From assembly GCA_041750795.1 (NCBI GenBank), contig JBGSYQ010000388.1, positions 1 to 21,425 on the forward strand: a stretch of DNA of 21,425 bases. The letters are read 5' to 3'. The translations under genes and the position numbers were made by a program. The DNA is from JTS-RE94 sp041750795. GTDB lineage: Bacteria; Planctomycetota; Planctomycetia; Pirellulales; PALSA-1355. The notes beneath the pieces were generated by a model. That model ran no database searches. It was given only the letters and a program-made list of their open reading frames with translations, and had not been told where the DNA came from. How positions within the stretch are numbered: position 1 is the stretch's first letter; each line of letters starts with the position of its first letter. Shown piece after piece: positions 1-5,107 of the stretch.

Positions 1-272
1 CGCGGCGCCGCGCGCGGCGGCTCCAACTCGCGTGCGTACGACACCAGCGGCTGGCTGCGCTCCGCGCCCACGGCGCACCAATAACCGGGCAGGTCGCGGC
101 TTTCCTCGGGGCTGATCGCCTCTTGAAACAACTCCAGCGCCGGGCGCAAAGCTTCGGCCAGCCGGCGGCACTCGGGGCACACCCGCAGATGCGCCTCGAC
201 CGGAGTATCGCATGCCGTTCCGGTGGGGAACGGGCCGCGGGTCAACACGTCAAAGACTTGATCGCAATTCAT
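1..272 (-). CDS. Zinc-finger anti-sigma factor, N-terminal part (truncated by window edge)
   Basis: The reading frame begins at the ATG at 272 and stays open to base 1, so only about 90 residues are visible. His28, Cys32 and Cys35 form the HxxxCxxC motif of the zinc-binding anti-sigma (zf-HC2/ZAS) fold, with further Cys at 3 and 21. In this family the domain binds the cognate ECF sigma factor in the cytoplasm and keeps it from RNA polymerase. The gene starts three bases after the stop codon of the ECF sigma factor at 276-893, the usual sigma/anti-sigma arrangement, so the two are probably translated together. Whether a membrane segment or sensor domain follows cannot be seen. No Shine-Dalgarno site stands out. 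The cognate relationship is inferred from position. Confidence 0.8.
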   Translation of the reverse strand, partial: MNCDQVFDVLTRGPFPTGTACDTPVEAHLRVCPECRRLAEALRPALELFQEAISPEESRDLPGYWCAVGAERSQPLVSYARELEPPRAAP

Positions 273-275
273 GCT

Positions 276-893
276 TCAATGCTCCTCGCGCGCATCGCCG
301 TACGACGCCCCTTGGTTTCCGGCGGATTCGATCAGGGCGGCCATTCGCTCCAGCCCGGTGCGTACGCGAGCCTTGGCCGTATTCAGACTGCACGGCATCG
401 CCTCGGCGATCTCGTGAAATTTCAATCCCGCAAAGAAGCGCAATCGCAGAGCATCGGCCTGCACGGTGCTCAGCTTTCCCAACAGCGCCTCGAGCGCCGC
501 GGCGCGCTCTTTGGCCAGCAGCGCGGCCAAGGGCGAAGCGGCTTGTTGTTCGTCGGCCGGCGGCGCGAGCGATTCGGTGCGCTCGGCGTCCAACGGCTCG
601 ACGGGCACGCGGCGCATCCGCCGTTGATAGTGCGCGCGGCACTGATTCAACAGTATCGTCCACAGCCACGTCCGGAAGTTGTAACGCGGATCGTAGTTGT
701 CGCACGATTTGAAGACAGCCAGGAACGTTTCCTGCACCACGTCTTCGGCCCAGTCGTTGCGTCCCAGCCGGCTGCGCGCCACGCGCGCCAGCGCCGGTTG
801 ATAGCGCCGCACCAGTTCGGCAAAGCACTCGCTATCGCCTGCCTGCACGCGCTGCAGGAGAATGGCGTCCGACTCAGTCGCCCGCTCGTCCAT
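276..893 (-). CDS. ECF-subfamily RNA polymerase sigma factor
   Basis: A 205-residue sigma-70 family protein. Region 2 covers about residues 25-92 and includes the conserved stretch with DVVQETF (51-57) and FRTWLWTI (73-80), used for core binding and -10 recognition. Region 4 covers about 140-188 with a helix-turn-helix (LKFHEIAEAM, then SLNTAKARV) that reads the -35 element. The linker (about 95-130) is Ala/Pro/Glu-rich. The ATG at 893 gives a normal ECF length. The frame remains open to 1061, but the extra 56 residues look like upstream non-coding sequence. It lies 187 bases downstream of an FMN reductase gene on the same strand and just before its probable anti-sigma factor. ECF genes often regulate their own promoter, but no such site is clear here, and the signal and regulon are unknown. 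Confidence 0.93.
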   Translation of the reverse strand: MDERATESDAILLQRVQAGDSECFAELVRRYQPALARVARSRLGRNDWAEDVVQETFLAVFKSCDNYDPRYNFRTWLWTILLNQCRAHYQRRMRRVPVEPLDAERTESLAPPADEQQAASPLAALLAKERAAALEALLGKLSTVQADALRLRFFAGLKFHEIAEAMPCSLNTAKARVRTGLERMAALIESAGNQGASYGDAREEH

Positions 894-1080
894 TTCGTGG
901 AAACCCCCGTCGGCCGCGCCACCGGCACTGCCAGGCGGCCGGTTCACCCGCCATTTTTGCCAGTACGGGCCGTCGAAGCAAGCAGCCAGCGACAGAAGTA
1001 CACCGCCGATGGCTCGCCGCGCCATTTGCGTGTGGTCCACCCGAGGGGGTGTGCCGGCCAAGCGCGTTCGCTCTGGTTTG

Positions 1081-1695
1081 CTATGTCAGCAGCTTCTTCA
1101 AGAATGCGGAGAGCTGGCTTCCCAACTGCTCGATCGTTTCCTGGCGGCCGCGATCCACAAGCGAACCGTCAGGGGCGAACGCGTCGGCGGCCTTGGCCAG
1201 CGAATGGGTGGCTGGCAGTACGTGCGTGCCGATATTGCCCAGAATAGCCCGCAGGTGGACCAGCCCGCGCATGCCGCCCAGCGCTCCGGGCGATGCGCTC
1301 ATAATCACGGCGGCCTTGCCGGTGAAGCAGGCCAGTGGCGGCTCGCCGGCCACGGGGCGCGACGCCCAATCGATCGTGTTCTTCAACAGCGGCGTGATCG
1401 AGCTATTGTACTCCGGCGCGGAGATCAAGAAGCCGTGATGCGACAGCATCAGCGCCTTGAGCCTGGCCGCGTTTTCGGGCAGTCCCGTCTCGGCCTCCTG
1501 GTCCTGGTCGAACAGCGACAATGAGTAATCCCGCAGGTCGACGTACGTCACTTCCGCGCCGGCTGCGCGGGCGCCGGCGGCGGCAATTTGCACTAGTTTT
1601 TTGTTGTAGGATTCCTTGCGAACGCTGCCGGCAAACGCCAGGATCCTGGGCGCCCCCGTTGCGGATGCGGGGGCCGTCATGGGCAGGGAGGGCAT
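1081..1695 (-). CDS. NADPH-dependent FMN reductase-like flavoprotein
   Basis: A 204-residue protein of the NADPH-dependent FMN reductase / flavodoxin-like fold. The FMN phosphate loop is visible as GSVRKESYN (residues 23-31), and the second family motif PEYNSS followed by KNTIDW lies at 94-110. Members use NAD(P)H to reduce FMN, quinones or other small electron acceptors (azo dyes, chromate) in the cytosol; the substrate cannot be read from sequence. The ATG at 1695 is chosen. A second ATG at 1680 would remove five residues and also leaves the domain intact, and neither has a clear ribosome binding site. The start faces that of the small membrane protein at 1765, leaving a 69-base divergent spacer. 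The sigma factor follows downstream, but the 187-base gap gives little support for one operon. Confidence 0.88.
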   Translation of the reverse strand: MPSLPMTAPASATGAPRILAFAGSVRKESYNKKLVQIAAAGARAAGAEVTYVDLRDYSLSLFDQDQEAETGLPENAARLKALMLSHHGFLISAPEYNSSITPLLKNTIDWASRPVAGEPPLACFTGKAAVIMSASPGALGGMRGLVHLRAILGNIGTHVLPATHSLAKAADAFAPDGSLVDRGRQETIEQLGSQLSAFLKKLLT

Positions 1696-1764
1696 GTTCG
1701 AATTCCGTGCGCAGGGGGGGATAAGCTTGCGTGAATGCCTGGGTAAGTTGGTATCATTGACGGT

Positions 1765-2010
1765 ATGCCGAGCAAGCAAAAGGGAACGCGCGTCCAGTTT
1801 CGCCTGGGCACGCTGTTGTGGGGCACCATGTGGTTTGCGCTGTTGCTGGCCATTTGCATCCGCCAGCAGCACGCCGCCACGCGCCAGCGCGAGGTGTTGG
1901 AGTCGATGCGCGCCCGAGGCGCCTTTCTCCTGCCGCCCGCCGCAACCGCCGGCAATACAAATGCCGCGGCGCCAACTTCCGTGCAACCAGCAGCGCCTGC
2001 CTCGAAATAG
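1765..2010 (+). CDS. Small single-pass membrane protein of unknown function
   Basis: An 81-residue protein: a short basic N-terminus, a VQFRLGTLLWGTMW motif running into one hydrophobic segment (about residues 12-32), a charged helical stretch, and an Ala/Pro-rich tail. Short proteins with an 'xFRLxTLLW' entry into a membrane helix are common and uncharacterised in planctomycetes, so this is probably a real gene. It ends 17 bases before the ferredoxin gene on the same strand, which suggests one transcript. A TATCAT hexamer at 1752-1757 lies seven bases before the ATG; if it is a -10 box the message would be nearly leaderless, but no good -35 accompanies it. No function is assigned. Confidence 0.6.
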   Translation: MPSKQKGTRVQFRLGTLLWGTMWFALLLAICIRQQHAATRQREVLESMRARGAFLLPPAATAGNTNAAAPTSVQPAAPASK

Positions 2011-2027
2011 CCTCGCAGTCAGAGTTC

Positions 2028-2366
2028 ATGCCGCACTTCACCAGCCACATCTTCGTCTGCTGCAATCAACGCCAGCCTGGCCACAGCCGGGGCTGTTGCG
2101 ACGCCGAGGGGCAAGGCCACTTGCGCGATTGCTTCAAGCAGGAGTTGAAACGCCGCGGACTGGGCCCGCTGGTCCGCGCCAACCAGGCCGGCTGCTTGGA
2201 TCAGTGCGAGTTGGGCCCCACGGTGGTGATCTACCCGCAGGCCATCTGGTACGGCGGCGTGACGCCCCAGGACGTCGTGCGAATCATCGAAGAGACCGTC
2301 ATTGGGGGACGCGTGATCGAGGACTTGCGGATCCCGGACGAGAAGCTGAACGCGTGCAAGTTGTAG
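2028..2366 (+). CDS. Thioredoxin-like [2Fe-2S] ferredoxin
   Basis: A 112-residue protein of the thioredoxin-fold [2Fe-2S] ferredoxin family (the type of Aquifex Fd4 and Shethna protein). Likely cluster ligands are Cys11 (in FVCC), Cys24 (in RGCC), Cys56 and Cys60 (in GCLDQC). Cys12 and Cys23 double the first two sites. The family signature GPTVVIYPQAIWYGGV is at 63-78. It would act as a small one-electron carrier in the cytosol; its partner is not shown. The ATG at 2028 is used because it directly precedes the first beta strand; the frame runs open upstream to 1818 but overlaps the preceding gene there. It lies 17 bases after the small membrane protein, and structured repeat copy A begins seven bases after its stop codon, so that repeat would sit in its 3' untranslated region. 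Confidence 0.9.
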   Translation: MPHFTSHIFVCCNQRQPGHSRGCCDAEGQGHLRDCFKQELKRRGLGPLVRANQAGCLDQCELGPTVVIYPQAIWYGGVTPQDVVRIIEETVIGGRVIEDLRIPDEKLNACKL

Positions 2367-2372
2367 GAGCGG

Positions 2373-2530
2373 ATAGCGGCCTGTTGAAGAATTCAACAGG
2401 CCGCGACATCGCAGGGATGCGATGACAGAATAGCGACGTAAGTCGTTATTCTGCGAGCCGTGCGGAGCTTTGCTTCGCACTTGGCGATTGTTGAAAAATG
2501 CCACGACGGCATTTTTCAACAGGCTGATAG
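2373..2530 (+). repeat. Dispersed five-hairpin repeat, copy A
   Basis: A structured repeat, matched in inverse orientation by copy B at 16400-16556. Reading the plus strand, five hairpins follow one another: HP1 2376-2404 (13 bp stem, loop GAA), HP2 2407-2424 (7 bp, loop GGGA), HP3 2426-2453 (12 bp, loop GTAA), HP4 2460-2480 (9 bp, loop TTT) and HP5 2490-2520 (13 bp, loop ACGAC). The edges, around 2376-2388 and 2515-2526, also pair as imperfect terminal inverted repeats ending in CCTGTTGAA. All stems are fully paired; only HP3 and HP4 contain a G.U pair on this strand. It lies between the ferredoxin stop and the toxin-antitoxin genes, all on the same strand. It could be a non-autonomous mobile element, a REP-like element or a structured RNA. 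No coding potential is apparent. Confidence 0.9.
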
Positions 2531-2597
2531 GGCAGTTTTTGAACTCGATGGAAGCTTCGTTTCGATAATCAGTCACTATGGTGGTATCTTGGGTAAG

Positions 2598-2603
2598 AGG
2601 AGG
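2598..2603 (+). promoter_or_regulatory. Very strong Shine-Dalgarno site of the antitoxin gene
   Basis: AGGAGG followed by TGATTCC, eight bases before the ATG at 2612. It extends the match to the 3' end of 16S rRNA well beyond the core. Most other genes in the window show no such site, so this decides the start at 2612 over the GTG at 2603 and sets the toxin-antitoxin unit apart from its neighbours. Upstream, TTGAAC (2539-2544) and GATAAT (2564-2569) form a weak promoter candidate with a rather long 19-base spacer. Confidence 0.8.
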
Positions 2604-2611
2604 TGATTCCA

Positions 2612-2878
2612 ATGGCTCATCAATTCCCGCCCGATGTCGAAGAGCGGATCAAGGCGCAGCTTGCAACTGGGTTGTACGAATCTGCAGACGATGTCATTCG
2701 TGACGCGCTGCAAGCTCTCGATAGCTACCGCGCGTACCAGCGAGAATTGAGCGATCTCAAGGAGACGCTTCGCGTTGCCGAGGAACAGAGCCAGCAGGGT
2801 CAATCCGGTCCATTCGATGCCGAGGCAACCAAGCGAGCGGTTCGCGAGCGTCTCGCGCAGCAAGGCATCGCGGATTAG
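2612..2878 (+). CDS. parD: ParD-like ribbon-helix-helix antitoxin
   Basis: An 88-residue protein with a ParD/CopG-type ribbon-helix-helix N-terminus. The beta strand HQFPPDVEERI (3-13) is followed by QLATGLYESADDVIRDALQAL (about 15-35), the conserved 'G.Y.s.sdviRdAL' helix-turn-helix of ParD antitoxins. The C-terminal half is charged and would wrap the toxin. In this family the antitoxin neutralises ParE by direct binding and represses its own promoter as a dimer. The start is set by a very strong ribosome binding site. The toxin frame begins two bases after the stop codon. The site strength, together with the adjacent repeat, suggests the pair was acquired by transfer. The family assignment is firm; the exact partner specificity is not known. 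Confidence 0.9.
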   Translation: MAHQFPPDVEERIKAQLATGLYESADDVIRDALQALDSYRAYQRELSDLKETLRVAEEQSQQGQSGPFDAEATKRAVRERLAQQGIAD

Positions 2879-2880
2879 CC

Positions 2881-3180
2881 ACGTCTCGCGTTTTCCGCAC
2901 GCCGGCGGCCGAAGCGGATCTTTGCGATATCGCGTACCACATCGCCGTAGAGGATGGGCGGCCGTTCACCGCGGACCGCAACATCGACGAGTTGATCGCC
3001 AAGTGCGACACTTATGCGCAGAATCCGCTCCTGGGTACGGCCGCGCCGGAACTCGGCAAGGAGTATCGTATCTTTGCTTTCAAGCGCTGGATCGTCATCT
3101 ATCGTCCGATCGACGACGGCATCGAAGTCATGCGAATCATCGATGGCAGCAGGGACTACCCGACGTTGTTTCGTACATAG
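2881..3180 (+). CDS. parE: ParE/RelE-superfamily toxin, start codon apparently ACG
   Basis: The frame reads 99 residues from ACG at 2881 and matches ParE-type toxins from end to end. TPAAEADLCDIAYHIA is at about 7-22, NPLLGTAAPELGKEYRIFAF at about 47-66, and the characteristic C-terminus IVIYRPIDDGIEVMRIIDGSRDYPTLF at about 69-97 (given in pieces here: IVIYRPIDDG, then IEVMRIIDGSRDYPTLF). ParE proteins poison DNA gyrase; related RelE proteins cut mRNA on the ribosome. There is no ATG, GTG or TTG in this frame from inside the antitoxin gene until TTG at 2992, which would remove the first third of the fold. ACG occupies exactly the place where relatives have ATG (Met-Ser-Arg-Val). Either the gene uses a rare ACG start coupled to parD, or it lost its start and is silent. 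The remaining frame is intact to the stop. Confidence 0.78.
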   Translation, partial: TSRVFRTPAAEADLCDIAYHIAVEDGRPFTADRNIDELIAKCDTYAQNPLLGTAAPELGKEYRIFAFKRWIVIYRPIDDGIEVMRIIDGSRDYPTLFRT

Positions 3181-3604
3181 TTCAATCGTTCGGGATGTTT
3201 GCGCCGTCGCCACGTTCGTGGGCAGGCTGTTCTGAACCATCCGACGCCACCCATGGGTAATCGATTGCTGGCGGCCGGTAGCGGACGTTGGCAGCTCGGC
3301 CTTTCCTCTTTGAGGTCGCCGTTTTGGCACCAGCGAATGTGGTTGGCCCCCGAATATTCCTTGCTATTGCCCCCTCGCGGCGTGTATATTCGGGGGTTGG
3401 CGGAGGGCTGGCCTGGTGTGTGTTTTTCGCCAGTCGCTTACCCCGCGTTTTGCACGCCTCCCCTACCCGTCCGGTCGCGGACTGACGACGAGTTGCCCGA
3501 CCGGCGGCCTGCCTGACGACGATTGACTTTATCGCCCACAAACGACCTGCTGGCGGCATGCGCCGGCGGGAGATTTCGAATCAGTTTCCGAGGATGCGCC
3601 GCCG
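3181..3604. other. Gene-free stretch with one long inverted repeat
   Basis: No frame here looks like a gene: the open stretches have no recognisable domain. The only clear structure is an 11-bp perfect inverted repeat, CCCCCGAATAT at 3347-3357 and its complement at 3386-3396, separated by 28 bases. The right arm overlaps TATATT (3385-3390), which with TTGCTA (3361-3366, 18-base spacing) makes a weak promoter candidate for the WD40/cytochrome gene at 3605. The leader would then be about 200 bases. The repeat could alternatively be an operator. The strands flanking it are plus on both sides. Confidence 0.4.
3347..3396. repeat. Inverted repeat overlapping a possible promoter
   Basis: Two 11-base arms, CCCCCGAATAT (3347-3357) and ATATTCGGGGG (3386-3396), are perfectly complementary around a 28-base centre. 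A weak -35/-10 pair (TTGCTA 3361-3366, TATATT 3385-3390) lies between and inside the arms, so a dimeric regulator or DNA hairpin could affect transcription of the downstream gene. No run of T follows, so it does not look like a terminator. Confidence 0.4.
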
Positions 3605-5035
3605 ATGATTGCCACTGCACGCGGAATGGGACTGTGGGTCGTGACGTTGCTCGCGTTGGTTGCCACGGCGCGGGCGGCCGACGAGGTGTCGACACCTGCC
3701 TCCGAGGGCGTCAGCTACTTCCGCGACGTGCGGCCCATTTTCCAGGCTCATTGCCAGGGTTGCCATCAGCCGGCCAAGCCGCTGGGCGAGTTTGTGATGA
3801 CCGCCTTCGACGCGCTGGTGAAAGGAGGCGAGAGCACGCTGCCGGCCATCGTGCCGGGCGAGCCGGACGAGAGCTATCTCGTCGACCAGATTACGCCGGC
3901 CGACGGCAAGGCCGAGATGCCCAAGGACAAAGACCCGCTCACCGCAGACCAGGTTGCCAAGATCCGCCAATGGATCAGCGAGGGCGCCCACGACGACACT
4001 CCCGCTTCGGTTAGCCGTGTGGTCGACGCGGCCCATCCGCCCAAGTACGAGGGCGCGCCGATCGTGACGGCACTGGAGTTCTCGCCGGACGGCGCGCTGT
4101 TGGCCGTGAGCGGCTATCACGAGACGTTGCTCTTTCAAGGCGACGGTTCGGTGCTGGTGGCGCGATTGGTCGGTGAGTCGGAGCGAATTGAAGCCGTGGC
4201 GTTTTCGCCCGATGGCAAGCTGCTGGCCGTTGCTGGTGGTTCGCCGGGGCGCTTGGGCGAAGTGCAGGTGTGGGACGTGGCCACACGCCAGCTCAAGCTT
4301 TCGGTGCCGGTGACGCACGACACGGTCTATGGCGTGAGTTGGTCGCGCGACGGCACGAAGATCGCCTTCGGTTGCGCCGACAATACCCTGCGCGCGATCG
4401 ACGCCGCCGACGGTAAGCAAGTGCTCTATCAAGGCGCTCACAACGATTGGGTGCTCGACACCGTGTTCTCGACGGACGGCACATATTTGATTTCCGTCAG
4501 CCGCGACCGTTCGATGAAGCTGGTCGAAGTGGCCACGCAGCGGTTTGTCGACAACATCACCAGCATCACGCCCGGAGCGCTCAAGGGAGGGCTGGCGGCC
4601 GTCGACCGGCATCCGCAGAAGGACGAACTGCTCATTGGCGGCGCCGACGGCGTGCCCAAGGTCTATCAGATGCTGCGCACGCAGGATCGCAAGATTGGTG
4701 ACGACTACAACCTGATCAAGGCCTATGAAGCCGCGCCGGGGCGCATCTACGACGTGGACTTCAATGCCGACGGCAGCCGCTTCGCCGTGGCCAGCAGTTC
4801 CGACGGCACCGGCGAAGTGCGCGTCTACGAGACGGGCAACGACAAGCTGCTGCGCAAGCTCGACGGTCAACAGGGGGCCGTCTATTGCGTGGGCTTTAAC
4901 CCGGCCGGCAACGTGGTGGCTTCGGCCGGCTTCGACGGGCTGGTGCGTTTGAACGACGTGGAAACCGGCAAGCTTATCAAAGAGTTCTCGCCCGTGCCCG
5001 AGGGCGCCACCGAGGTGGCCGCGGCGGGCAATTAA
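3605..5035 (+). CDS. Secreted c-type cytochrome fused to a WD40 beta-propeller
   Basis: A 476-residue exported protein. A signal peptide (residues 1-24, ending at ATARA) is followed by a planctomycete cytochrome c domain (about 36-130). Its heme motif is CQGCH (Cys50, Cys53, His54), and Met105 in AEMPKDKD is a possible distal ligand. From about 140 to 465 there are about seven WD40 blades, seen as repeated 'FSPDGxxLA' / 'VxVWD' units (VTALEFSPDG, IEAVAFSPDG, VYGVSWSRDG, VLDTVFSTDG, IYDVDFNADG, VYCVGFNPAG). Such proteins are encoded next to DUF1549/DUF1553 proteins in planctomycetes, as here (next gene 72 bases on). Their role is unproven; a periplasmic redox or degradation complex is often supposed. 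The start at 3605 directly precedes the signal peptide. A weak GAGG lies about 11 bases upstream. Confidence 0.93.
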   Translation: MIATARGMGLWVVTLLALVATARAADEVSTPASEGVSYFRDVRPIFQAHCQGCHQPAKPLGEFVMTAFDALVKGGESTLPAIVPGEPDESYLVDQITPADGKAEMPKDKDPLTADQVAKIRQWISEGAHDDTPASVSRVVDAAHPPKYEGAPIVTALEFSPDGALLAVSGYHETLLFQGDGSVLVARLVGESERIEAVAFSPDGKLLAVAGGSPGRLGEVQVWDVATRQLKLSVPVTHDTVYGVSWSRDGTKIAFGCADNTLRAIDAADGKQVLYQGAHNDWVLDTVFSTDGTYLISVSRDRSMKLVEVATQRFVDNITSITPGALKGGLAAVDRHPQKDELLIGGADGVPKVYQMLRTQDRKIGDDYNLIKAYEAAPGRIYDVDFNADGSRFAVASSSDGTGEVRVYETGNDKLLRKLDGQQGAVYCVGFNPAGNVVASAGFDGLVRLNDVETGKLIKEFSPVPEGATEVAAAGN

Positions 5036-5107
5036 GCGATCGATCGTCCAGATTCACAGATATCACGTATCCAAGCAATGCCTCAGGCATCCCGACAGGA
5101 ATCCGTC

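Noticed and set aside
123..1247. A 374-codon plus-strand frame across the sigma and anti-sigma genes
   Set aside because: It crosses two oppositely oriented genes and their spacer, and has an Arg/Ala-rich composition with no domain.
2481..2540. HP5 of repeat copy A as the terminator of the ferredoxin gene
   Set aside because: The T run lies within the stem and the stem is followed by AGGCTGATAG, not by a U-tract; copy B sits ahead of a gene, which does not fit a terminator role.
3199..3516. Open frames in the gene-free stretch after the toxin gene
   Set aside because: No similarity, no ribosome binding site, and composition like random GC-rich DNA.
3581..4870. A 429-codon minus-strand open frame opposite the WD40 gene, and the similar frame at 10358-11392 opposite the TPR gene
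   Set aside because: Both are GC-driven antisense frames over confidently assigned genes with signal peptides and repeat domains.
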